Assembly (NCBI GenBank): GCA_016928835.1
Contig: JAFGJW010000003.1
Location: 1 to 64,000, forward strand
Direction: 5' to 3'
DNA length: 64,000 bases
Origin: Candidatus Woesearchaeota archaeon
GTDB taxonomy: Archaea; Nanobdellota; Nanobdellia; Woesearchaeales; GW2011-AR15
Shown here: one piece after another, positions 42,933-50,417 of the stretch
How positions within the stretch are numbered: position 1 is the stretch's first letter
Layout: the number at the start of each line of letters is the position of its first letter
The notes under the pieces: generated by a model
The model's database searches: none
What the model was told of the DNA's origin: nothing
Seen by the model: the letters and a program-made list of their open reading frames with translations, nothing else
Program-made: the position numbers and the translations under genes

Positions 42933-44293
42933 AATTCCAGACAGAAAAAATCACAAAGATTGAAAAGATTCCTTATAAAGGAAAGGTCTATAATGTTACA
43001 ACTGAATCTGGTAATGTTATAGTGAATGGCATATTATGCTCTAATTCAGGAGGTCTTGGCACACCTGCACATGAGAGGGTGGTTGCTGGTATGATTCACA
43101 AAGCTCATATGGGTGTTTTATTTGTTGATGAGATTGCCACATTACACCCTGCCACGCAGCAGGAATTGCTAACAGCTCTGCAAGAGGGAAAATATGCAAT
43201 AACAGGCCAGAGTGAGAGATCAGCAGGAGCTATGGTAAGGACAGAGCCTGTACCATGCAACTTTATCTTGGTTGCAGCTGGCAATTATGAGACAATCAAA
43301 CATATGCACCCTGCACTGCGTTCAAGAATCAGAGGCTATGGTTATGAAGTGTATATGGATGAGACTATACCAGACACTCCGGAAAACAGGAATAAGATTG
43401 CAATATTTGTGGCCCAGGAGATTGAGAAAGATGGAAAGATACCTCATTTCTCAAAGGACGCGGTGGATGAGATAGTCGAGGAAGCAAGAAGAAGAGCAAA
43501 TAGAAAAGGGCATCTAACACTGCGATTGAGGGATTTGGGAGGACTGGTAAGAGCTGCAGGAGATCTTGCCATGGAAGAAAAGAAGAAACTTGTGCAACCT
43601 GAGCATATCACAAAAGCAAAGAAGATTGCACGCACACTTGAGCAGCAGATTGCTGATAAATTCATTGAAAGGAAAAAAGAATATGAAGTAATCCGAACCA
43701 AAGGAATACAAGTTGGCAGAGTTAATGGTCTTGCAGTCATGGGCGGAGGCGCTGCTTTTTCTGGAATCATTTTACCAATTGAGGCAGAGGTCACAGTAGG
43801 AGGGAAAGAAAATAAAGTAGTTGCCACAGGCAAACTGGGTGAGATAGCCCAAGAGGCAATCAAGAATGTAACAGCTATTGTTAAAAGATATTTTGGGGAT
43901 GACATAAAAGAAAAATATGATATCTATGTGCAGTTTTTGCAGACTTATGAAGGTGTTGAAGGAGATTCAGCAAGCATAGCAGTTGCTACAGGTATTATAT
44001 CTGCTTTGAAAAATGTTCCAGTCAAGCAGGATTACGCACTCACTGGAAGTCTTTCTGTTAGGGGGGAAGTTCTACCGGTTGGTGGGGTAACTGCTAAGGT
44101 TGAAGCAGCGATAGAGGCCGGCTTAAAATATGTTATTGTTCCAAAATCTAATATGAAGGATATTATTATTGATAGTGAAAAGCTGAAGAACATAAATATT
44201 ATTCCAGTTGAGACTATATCTGAAGTCCTGGAAAAGGCGCTTGACTGGAAAAGAAGTATTAAGATATTAAATAAGATTAAAAGTTATAGCTAA
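42929..44293 (+). CDS. lonB: Intein C-half fused to LonB protease C-terminal half
   Basis: 454 residues. Residues 1-39 are an intein C-fragment: [19 protein letters not shown] is block F and CSN the end of block G, with Asn39 last and Ser as +1 residue. From residue 40 (base 43046) LonB resumes with [13 protein letters not shown], then Walker [11 protein letters not shown] (D67, E68), the arginine-containing ATPase end, and the Lon protease domain with Ser347 in EGDSAS and Lys390 in [10 protein letters not shown]. The 39-residue length equals that of natural split-intein C-fragments. An in-frame stop at 42896 rules out a longer frame. Joined with residues 1-214 of the first half, LonB would be 629 residues, a normal size. 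Confidence 0.9.
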   Translation: MKFQTEKITKIEKIPYKGKVYNVTTESGNVIVNGILCSNSGGLGTPAHERVVAGMIHKAHMGVLFVDEIATLHPATQQELLTALQEGKYAITGQSERSAGAMVRTEPVPCNFILVAAGNYETIKHMHPALRSRIRGYGYEVYMDETIPDTPENRNKIAIFVAQEIEKDGKIPHFSKDAVDEIVEEARRRANRKGHLTLRLRDLGGLVRAAGDLAMEEKKKLVQPEHITKAKKIARTLEQQIADKFIERKKEYEVIRTKGIQVGRVNGLAVMGGGAAFSGIILPIEAEVTVGGKENKVVATGKLGEIAQEAIKNVTAIVKRYFGDDIKEKYDIYVQFLQTYEGVEGDSASIAVATGIISALKNVPVKQDYALTGSLSVRGEVLPVGGVTAKVEAAIEAGLKYVIVPKSNMKDIIIDSEKLKNINIIPVETISEVLEKALDWKRSIKILNKIKSYS

Positions 44294-46185
44294 ATTCTCT
44301 TTTTGTTTGTTAATTTAGAGATAAGAATAAGTAGTGCAGTGCAAAGGGTAAGATAACCGAGAAGTATTGTCAATTCACTTATTGAATATCCTAGGGGAAT
44401 ATCAAATATTATTATTTTTCTAAAAATTTTCTGTACAAGGACAAAAGGATTATAATAGGCAATATTGGCTGCAACAAGAGGCATTGTCTCTAATGGAGCA
44501 ATAATATCACTGAAAAGAAAGAAGGTTAATGCAGCAAATGTTGTAAGTAATATGGATGTCTGCTCATTTGAAAAAACAAATGCAAATACCATTCCTATAA
44601 TAATGAAAACAAGTGAGATTAGAATGCATACGAAGATAATTGGCAGTATAATCTGAGTTATTTCTATATTAAACTTGAATTGGGCAACGGCAAGCAATAC
44701 TCCTGTTTGGAATAACACAACAATTAGGTTGGTGATTAAGAGGCCAAGTGTGTAAACTAAATCATTGACAGGCGCAATAAGATTTCTAAGAAATGCCTTT
44801 GAATTCAATTCTGACAGTGTGACTATATTTGCAAAGAGGATACTAATGAAAATGATGATCTGTGCCAGCAGTGAAGGAAAGGCCAGTTTTATATTCTTAA
44901 TATTCCTCATCAAAGGTTCAAATGACTGCAGAATTGGTTTAACCAGTTTTTCTGCCAGTGTTGGATTCAATTTGGAAAGGAGCAATAAATTCCTATCCAA
45001 TTCCTCTCTCAGTTCCTGTATCCTTGCCACGGAAGCATCTATCTTGGCAATGTATTCATCAGTTGCCTCTATCTCTTCATCAAGCATTAATTTAATCTCA
45101 TCCAGCTGCACTATCATTGAATCAAACTCTGTTTTAAGTGTAATCAATTGATAGAATGTCTGGCCTGTTGTATTTGTGAACTCATCAATTAATGTAATCA
45201 CAGTTCTGCTCTGCTTGTTGGTTAGAAGCAACAGCAAATCCAGATATTCTTCATCAGACAAAGAAGTCAGGTCAATAGTCTTAAGGCTACTATTAATTAT
45301 TCCGGATATCTCTAACCTGTTTACCATAGACAAGTTTGTGAGACCTGTTAAATTATACAAGGGATTCTGATCCAGAACAATAGATGAACTTTTTTTATAG
45401 ACAGACAGTGTATCATTGATTTTGTAGATATAATGATCAGTTGTAGGCTGTAACAGCCCAATCATATCTGTTAGGAGAAGAAGCTCCTGTTTCAATGCTT
45501 CACTTTGGTTCATTAGTAAAGTGTAGCTATTATTCACCTTGTCTGTAAGCTCCGCAACTTGTGTCTGAATCCTTTTAACTTTATAATATCTTGGCAGAAA
45601 TTCCTGCTGGAATTCCTCTAATCTCTGTTTTCTCATAATCAGGTCTGATTTTATATTCTCAGATTCATTCACCACTGAGATAATATCCTGATTCCGATTG
45701 CTGAGGAAAATGACAAGAGCCTCAATATTTTTGAAAATGGTCTTTGCAGATTCGATGCTGATCTGCTCTGATGTATTTCCAAAGTAGCTCGATAGAACAT
45801 TTACTATCTCATTTGAAATCTTTTTTCTTGTATTGTCATAGTAAAACACAACCTGGCCTGAGGGAAGCTCTTCGCCTTCAACAAAATTGTCACTAAAATC
45901 TAGACATATATGGGTTAGCTCTATCTGCAGGTCAGCTATGCACTGCTCAATAGCCGTATATTCTTTGATTTCACCTATTTGTGTAAAGTTATCCATCATA
46001 GGTCTTATTGAAGCAGGATTAGACGAATGTACTCCAATGACTATACCATGAATGCTTTCCCCGCTGAAAGCAAAACCCACCAACAATATTAATACTAAAG
46101 GACCTAGGATAAGCAATGAGATAGAGCTCCAGCTTCTGAAAATTATCTTGAAGTTCTTGTACAGCTCATATCCAAGTTGTTTCAT
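44290..46185 (-). CDS. ABC-2 type transporter permease with long external domain
   Basis: 631 residues. One N-terminal helix ([23 protein letters not shown]) is followed by about 390 external residues with coiled-coil stretches ([37 protein letters not shown]). Five more helices follow (from [19 protein letters not shown] to the C-terminus), an ABC-2/YhgE-like plan. It pairs with the ATPase gene upstream (4-nt overlap) as an exporter of unknown substrate. Its end overlaps the lonB C-half by 4 nt tail to tail. Confidence 0.8.
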   Translation of the reverse strand: MKQLGYELYKNFKIIFRSWSSISLLILGPLVLILLVGFAFSGESIHGIVIGVHSSNPASIRPMMDNFTQIGEIKEYTAIEQCIADLQIELTHICLDFSDNFVEGEELPSGQVVFYYDNTRKKISNEIVNVLSSYFGNTSEQISIESAKTIFKNIEALVIFLSNRNQDIISVVNESENIKSDLIMRKQRLEEFQQEFLPRYYKVKRIQTQVAELTDKVNNSYTLLMNQSEALKQELLLLTDMIGLLQPTTDHYIYKINDTLSVYKKSSSIVLDQNPLYNLTGLTNLSMVNRLEISGIINSSLKTIDLTSLSDEEYLDLLLLLTNKQSRTVITLIDEFTNTTGQTFYQLITLKTEFDSMIVQLDEIKLMLDEEIEATDEYIAKIDASVARIQELREELDRNLLLLSKLNPTLAEKLVKPILQSFEPLMRNIKNIKLAFPSLLAQIIIFISILFANIVTLSELNSKAFLRNLIAPVNDLVYTLGLLITNLIVVLFQTGVLLAVAQFKFNIEITQIILPIIFVCILISLVFIIIGMVFAFVFSNEQTSILLTTFAALTFFLFSDIIAPLETMPLVAANIAYYNPFVLVQKIFRKIIIFDIPLGYSISELTILLGYLTLCTALLILISKLTNKKRI

Positions 46186-46886
46186 TTTACAATATTTTTG
46201 AAAAGGCTGAAAAGGGACTTGCCTCCAGGCTTAACTATTTTTAGGATATGTTTATTATGCATGATACCTACCCTATCTGCGTTTTCCTGTATCTCAGGAA
46301 AGATATGCGAACTGATAATCATAGTGTTATCCTCTGATTTTGTTTTTTTGACTATCTCCCAGAACTGTTTGACAAGGAGTGGATCCAGGCCTGTTGTAGG
46401 TTCATCCAATATCAATATCTTCGGATTATGAATTAATGAGATGGCAAAATCAAGACGGCGTTTCATCCCGCCAGATATCCTGCCTGCAATTGCATTTTTA
46501 TGTTCAAGCAAACCGACTGAATGCAGCAGAGCATTAAGATGTTGATGAAATTCATCTCCTTGTTTCAAGTTGTATAGGTTAGCATAATACTTTAGATTCT
46601 CGTAAATTGTTAGCTTATCATAAAATGAGTTTTCCTGAGTTGTATAACCAACCAATTTTCTTATTCTTGTTAGGTTATTAGAGATATCTTCTCCATTAAT
46701 AAGAATATTTCCTGAGTCTGGAGGGTAGACTCCAAGCAGAAGCTTCATAAGTGTTGATTTCCCGCAGCCACTTGTTCCAACCAGACCAAATATCTCTCCT
46801 GGAAAAAGATCCAGTGATAGATTTTTAATAATTTCTTTATCACCAAAAGACTTGCATACCTTCTTAAACTGAATAAGCGGCACCAT
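46182..46886 (-). CDS. ABC transporter ATP-binding protein
   Basis: 234 residues: GLVGTSGCGKSTLMKLLLG (Walker A), YTTQEN (Q-loop), ISGGMKRRLDFAISLIHNPKILILDEPTTGLDP (signature and Walker B; the signature reads ISGGMKRR) and MIISSH (H-loop). It is the complete nucleotide-binding subunit of an ABC-2 export system, working with the permease at 44290. Confidence 0.92.
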   Translation of the reverse strand: MVPLIQFKKVCKSFGDKEIIKNLSLDLFPGEIFGLVGTSGCGKSTLMKLLLGVYPPDSGNILINGEDISNNLTRIRKLVGYTTQENSFYDKLTIYENLKYYANLYNLKQGDEFHQHLNALLHSVGLLEHKNAIAGRISGGMKRRLDFAISLIHNPKILILDEPTTGLDPLLVKQFWEIVKKTKSEDNTMIISSHIFPEIQENADRVGIMHNKHILKIVKPGGKSLFSLFKNIVK

Positions 46887-47005
46887 ACTTCAATTGTTGA
46901 ATCTTGAAGTTATTAAAACTTATTATTTTCTTAGTTTGCCTAGTGCAATATTATTTCTGAAAAAGATTTATATACTACCTTGATTCTAGTATTTTTGGTG
47001 AGACC

Positions 47006-47617
47006 ATGATTCAACTCGCAGAAAATGACAAAAATATTTTAAAAGAGGTAGGTAGCATTGGCATGGGACATGCCTCTACTGCACTTGCACAATTGCTTAA
47101 TACCAAAATCAACATATCCCTTCCAGAGATAAAATTAATTAAGATACAAGATATTAGCAACTTCTTTCCTGAAGGCGAGATTCTTCTTGGAGTTGTGCTG
47201 AAGGTTCTTGGAGATATTAATGGAAAAATATTCTACCTTTTTAAGAAAGCAGAGGCATATAAGCTGATAGACCTGATTCATAATAAAAATCCATCTGAGT
47301 CTCTTACAGAAGAGATGAAAGTCAGTATAATAAAGGAAGTCTCCAATATCATGTCCGGCTCATATCTCAATGCCCTGTCCAAATTCATTTCACTCACGCT
47401 TTTGCCATCTATACCTCACCTGGCCATGGATACGGCAGCTTCAATCTTTGATCTTGCATCTATGTCAGATGAGGAAACAACTAGTTTAATACTGATTCAA
47501 AGTAAGCTTAGTATGCAGGATACTGATTACTCTATTCTTGGCTCTATGGTCCTTGAGCTTAGACAGGATCAATTGACACATTTAATGGAATCAGTAAAGA
47601 AAAAATATTCTCCTTAG
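47006..47617 (+). CDS. CheC-family phosphatase-like protein
   Basis: 203 residues in the CheC/FliY two-repeat plan. Repeat 1 has LKEVGSIGMGHASTALAQLL, in which the active-site E-x2-N is E-x2-S. Repeat 2 has IIKEVSNIMSGSYLNALSKF with E-x2-N intact and a following Pro in LLPSIP. CheC dephosphorylates CheY-P. No other chemotaxis or archaellum genes are in the window, so this may be an orphan or act on another response regulator. A TATA box at 46968-46976 and GGTGAG before the ATG support the start. Confidence 0.78.
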   Translation: MIQLAENDKNILKEVGSIGMGHASTALAQLLNTKINISLPEIKLIKIQDISNFFPEGEILLGVVLKVLGDINGKIFYLFKKAEAYKLIDLIHNKNPSESLTEEMKVSIIKEVSNIMSGSYLNALSKFISLTLLPSIPHLAMDTAASIFDLASMSDEETTSLILIQSKLSMQDTDYSILGSMVLELRQDQLTHLMESVKKKYSP

Positions 47618-47690
47618 TTCCCTTGCATTATCTGAAGTATCTCTTGCAGAAGCTCAGTATTCTCTTCTGTCCTTTCAAAGCCAGGGCTGA
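47616..47690 (-). repeat. Degenerate copy C of the TPR gene 3' end
   Basis: On the minus strand this encodes SPGFERTEENTELLQEILQI followed by MQGN and a stop, matching the last 24 codons of the TPR gene at 49647 (SPGFERTEENIQLLEEILKV then MEGN). There is no upstream gene body. It lies just beyond the DUF2283 gene. Confidence 0.7.
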
Positions 47691-47716
47691 ATAATCATTA
47701 GAATGTAAACGTATAT

Positions 47717-47944
47717 TCATATAACCGCAAATGTTGGCAAATCAACCTCAATATCTAGTGGAGATTTCTCTTTCCTCTTTTTGACATTAAAAAGCGCAAA
47801 TCCAATCACTTCCCCTGTTTTTAGTTCTCTCCTTTCAAAAATATCTTCTCCAATCTCTTCGTAATATGACTTTTTTGGCTTCCCGAATCTAATCTCTAGG
47901 AAATCTCCCTCTGGGTCATAATGAACATACATTCGTTTTTTCAT
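47717..47944 (-). CDS. DUF2283 protein (putative antitoxin)
   Basis: 75 residues: MYVHYDPEGDFLEIRFG, YYEEIGEDIFERRELKTGEVIGFALFNV, then a Pro/Asp-rich end. It matches the compact DUF2283 family, whose genes commonly accompany small nuclease-like genes. It overlaps the preceding PBECR-like gene by 4 nt (ATGA), an arrangement typical of toxin-antitoxin pairs. Confidence 0.75.
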   Translation of the reverse strand: MKKRMYVHYDPEGDFLEIRFGKPKKSYYEEIGEDIFERRELKTGEVIGFALFNVKKRKEKSPLDIEVDLPTFAVI

Positions 47945-48228
47945 TTTATGTTCTTTACATAATATGCTGTTATTATAAATCCATCCCCATTTAAATACTT
48001 TACTGCGACAAACAAATAGAGTTTTTTTCCCTTATTGTAGCGGTAATACCATCTTACTTGTTCAGGGTCATATCTACTTGGCTTTATCAGAAGGGGGTTT
48101 ACCATTGTAAGCTTAAGTTCTTCAAGATTTGAGATGTACGGGTGCTCTCTGCAAATATGATTCCACCTCTCTTTGGAAAGGCGTATCTTCCTCCCACTTT
48201 TGTCTAGTATCTCAAAAAGATTATTCAT
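47941..48228 (-). CDS. PBECR-like small nuclease-fold protein (putative toxin)
   Basis: 95 residues: RWNHICREHPYISNLEELKLTM, VNPLLIKPSRYDPEQVRWYYRY, KKLYLFVAVKYLNGDGFIIT then AYYVK. The HI..HP, yY and FIITAY blocks fit the phage Barnase-EndoU-ColicinE5/RelE-like nuclease (PBECR) families. With DUF2283 downstream it probably forms a toxin-antitoxin-like pair; the target RNA is unknown. Confidence 0.65.
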   Translation of the reverse strand: MNNLFEILDKSGRKIRLSKERWNHICREHPYISNLEELKLTMVNPLLIKPSRYDPEQVRWYYRYNKGKKLYLFVAVKYLNGDGFIITAYYVKNIK

Positions 48229-48267
48229 CCTTATTTTTAGAATCCTACAGGTTATATTAAATTTTCT

Positions 48268-48363
48268 AATTCCCTTCCATCACACTAAGAATTTCTTTTA
48301 ACAGTTCAATATTCTCTTCTGTCTTTTCAAATCCTGGGCTTAGGGATTGAATTTTGTTGAGGT
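48268..48363 (-). repeat. Degenerate copy B of the TPR gene 3' end
   Basis: The minus strand encodes DLNKIQSLSPGFEKTEENIE then LLKEILSVMEGN and a stop. This parallels YLYKVQSLSPGFERTEENIQ then LLEEILKVMEGN of the TPR gene. It begins immediately after the HEPN gene stop (48366-48368) and lies before the DUF2283/PBECR module. Nucleotide identity to the TPR gene end is roughly 80 percent by eye over 96 nt. Confidence 0.75.
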
Positions 48364-48365
48364 CT

Positions 48366-48971
48366 TTATTTTGAGATCATTACCTCTCTAATTGTGCTGA
48401 TAAATTCCTCAGCTCTGTTGATTGCCTGCTCTGCGTGATATTCTTCTATACTTACTGTTGTATTGTAGGTGAATATTTCCCTTGCAGACCTGCTTTTTTC
48501 ATATTTTCTGGCATACTCATATGCCTTTTCCTGGAAATCTTCAATACTAAGATTTTGAATTTCAGCGGTAGTTTCAAAAGTTGTGAGATAATCTTCGTAA
48601 AGATGCTTTGCTATTCTTTTTGTCTTGACCAGATAATAAAGTATAATCTGCTGAGTTATTGCATGAACTCCGCGTATGCCTGTTCTAAGTTTTCTTTTGT
48701 ACTTTAAAGCAAGAAATGCGTGGACTATGTAGTACATGGAGTAATAGGCTGCAGATACAACCTCAGCATAGTCCTTGTAGGGCTTGTTTTGATCTTTTGA
48801 AAGATTATAGATTATTCTTGCAGTTTCAAGCCTGTTTTTACTCTTGTTTTCGTAAAACGTACTTATCTGGTATTTTTCCTTTTCAGAGATCTTTTTCAAA
48901 TCCTCTGCTTTAGTCAGTTCCAGAATCCTTTTCTCAGCAATTTTGATATTTTTTTGAATAGTCTCATTCAT
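48366..48971 (-). CDS. HEPN-domain protein (putative toxin of a HEPN/MNT pair)
   Basis: 201 residues, all helical. YAEVVSAAYYSMYYIVHAFLAL and the long C-terminal helices fit HEPN proteins of the MNT-associated type. The expected R-x4-H appears as REIFTY (R-x4-Y) near residue 165, so the RNase motif may be altered. Its start overlaps the end of the nucleotidyltransferase gene by 4 nt. In such pairs the MNT partner AMPylates the HEPN toxin to neutralise it. Confidence 0.75.
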   Translation of the reverse strand: MNETIQKNIKIAEKRILELTKAEDLKKISEKEKYQISTFYENKSKNRLETARIIYNLSKDQNKPYKDYAEVVSAAYYSMYYIVHAFLALKYKRKLRTGIRGVHAITQQIILYYLVKTKRIAKHLYEDYLTTFETTAEIQNLSIEDFQEKAYEYARKYEKSRSAREIFTYNTTVSIEEYHAEQAINRAEEFISTIREVMISK

Positions 48972-49576
48972 CTTCTGTATACCTTTTTCAGTATTTGATA
49001 ATAATCTTCTGCTCCATGCAAAATTACATGATATTTTCTTGCCTCATTGCCGATGTTTAATTCTTCTGTATTTTGAATCATTTCTGTGAAATTATTAATG
49101 TCAACAATATTCATGCTTTTTTTAACTTTAGTGTAGGATTTTTGTATTGCGTTTTCAATCTCTTTTATCTCTCTTTTGTTTTGAACAATGATTAGCAAAT
49201 CTAGGTCTGATTTTGAAGTTTGTTTGCCTTTTGCGTAACTTCCAAAGATCAGGAGAATAAAAAATGGGTTGTTTGTAGATTCTAAAATATCTTTCAGCAT
49301 GAGCTGAATCCAAGGATGTTTTTTCAGGAAAGTATTTTTTCTTTTTAGCTCGATATTAATGAGAACATTCGTTGGAGCGAATTCATTCAGTTTAATGATT
49401 TTTGCAGGAGGGACATCTTGCTTATTAATAATCTCTTTTTTTTCTAAATCTTTAAGATTATTGTATATCAGAGTGTAGGACTTATTTAGTATTCTGGAAA
49501 TTCCCCTTATAGTAACCTGTTCTTCAGGGTTTGCTAATAGGAATTCCAATATTTGTTCCTGTGTTTGAGTCAGCAT
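48968..49576 (-). CDS. Winged-helix plus minimal nucleotidyltransferase (MNT antitoxin-like)
   Basis: 202 residues. The N-terminal winged helix (TIRGISRILNKSYTLIYNNLKDLEKKEII) probably autoregulates. The C-terminal MNT domain has FGSYAKGKQTSKSDLDLLI with the GSxAxG and SDxD catalytic motifs, and a third acidic residue is likely at NIVDI. It lies directly upstream of the HEPN gene. An 18-bp perfect palindrome sits between its TATA box and its start codon. Confidence 0.82.
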   Translation of the reverse strand: MLTQTQEQILEFLLANPEEQVTIRGISRILNKSYTLIYNNLKDLEKKEIINKQDVPPAKIIKLNEFAPTNVLINIELKRKNTFLKKHPWIQLMLKDILESTNNPFFILLIFGSYAKGKQTSKSDLDLLIIVQNKREIKEIENAIQKSYTKVKKSMNIVDINNFTEMIQNTEELNIGNEARKYHVILHGAEDYYQILKKVYRR

Positions 49577-49593
49577 TTTTATTATACTACAAA

Positions 49594-49611
49594 TAGTATC
49601 AATTGATACTA
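49594..49611 (-). promoter_or_regulatory. 18-bp perfect palindrome, operator of the HEPN/MNT module
   Basis: TAGTATCAATTGATACTA lies between TATATATAAATC (about 49620-49632, TATA box for the minus strand) and the ATG at 49576. It is a good binding site for the winged-helix domain of the MNT protein and implies autoregulation. Confidence 0.6.
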
Positions 49612-49646
49612 ATCTTAGGTTATATATAAATCTTTTGAGAATATAT

Positions 49647-50264
49647 TTAATTCCCTTCCATGACTTTAAGAATTTCTTCTAAGAGTTGAATGTTCTCTTC
49701 TGTCCTTTCAAAGCCAGGGCTCAGGGATTGTACTTTGTAGAGGTATTTTAAAGAGAGCTCTACATCTTCTTTGCTTTTTGATATATAGTAGAATTTGTGC
49801 GCAAGATTGATTGCTAAGTCATAGTTGTACTGGATGTTTTCTGGGTGTAGGTTTGTTAAGATTAGTAATTGTTCTGCAGCTTTATCATATTTCTCTTGTT
49901 TGTTGTAAAGTATTGCCAGATTTTTCCTGGCTAATTCATATTCAGGATTTATTGTCATTGCTTTTAAAAAATACCCTTCGGCTTTTTCTTCATCTGATGT
50001 AATGTACGCAATGCCAAAGTTGTTCAAGATTGCAGGGTTATCTGGATCAAGCTCTTCTGCCCTCTCATAGATTTTCACAGCATAGCCTGTCATACCATTA
50101 TTGTACAGGAAATCTCCGAGTGAAAGAAAAAGCATAGGATCATCTGCATCAAAAGGCTGGTTTGACATCAATAAAATCCCTTCTGCCAGGACAAAAGTGG
50201 AGATAACAATTGCAGCAATGCTCACCAAAAAAATATTCCTCCTTGCCCCTGCCTTCTTCTTCAT
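49647..50264 (-). CDS. Membrane-anchored TPR protein
   Basis: 205 residues from the ATG at 50264 (the longer frame to 50585 runs into the promoter region and the divergent gene). One membrane helix (IFLVSIAAIVISTFVLAEGILL) is followed by TPR repeats: LFLSLGDFLYNNGMTGYAVK, AILNNFGIAYITSDEEKAEG, ELARKNLAILYNKQEKYDKA and YNYDLAINLAHKFYYI. The C-terminus SLSPGFERTEENIQLLEEIL is repeated twice downstream. TATA TTATATAG lies upstream on the minus strand at about 50290. Confidence 0.75.
   Translation of the reverse strand: MKKKAGARRNIFLVSIAAIVISTFVLAEGILLMSNQPFDADDPMLFLSLGDFLYNNGMTGYAVKIYERAEELDPDNPAILNNFGIAYITSDEEKAEGYFLKAMTINPEYELARKNLAILYNKQEKYDKAAEQLLILTNLHPENIQYNYDLAINLAHKFYYISKSKEDVELSLKYLYKVQSLSPGFERTEENIQLLEEILKVMEGN
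49649..49746 (-). repeat. Parent copy A of the repeated TPR gene 3' end
   Basis: The last 98 nt of the TPR gene. Copies B (48268-48363) and C (47616-47690) are direct repeats of it. Together the three bracket the HEPN/MNT and DUF2283/PBECR modules. Confidence 0.7.
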
Positions 50265-50417
50265 ATATCTTAAATAAAATAAACTTCTATATAAACTTTT
50301 GTATACTGGTATACTTGTTAGTATATTTAAAAATTGGTTATAGCTTAAGGGTTCACTACGATACAGTAATATTTTTAAATAAGATGGAGTTATTTTCTTA
50401 GTCAAATTATCAAGAAA

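Noticed and set aside
43444..43905. 153-residue minus-strand frame inside the LonB C-half
   Set aside because: It is an antisense shadow of the protease domain; Ser/Thr/Pro-rich with no start signals.
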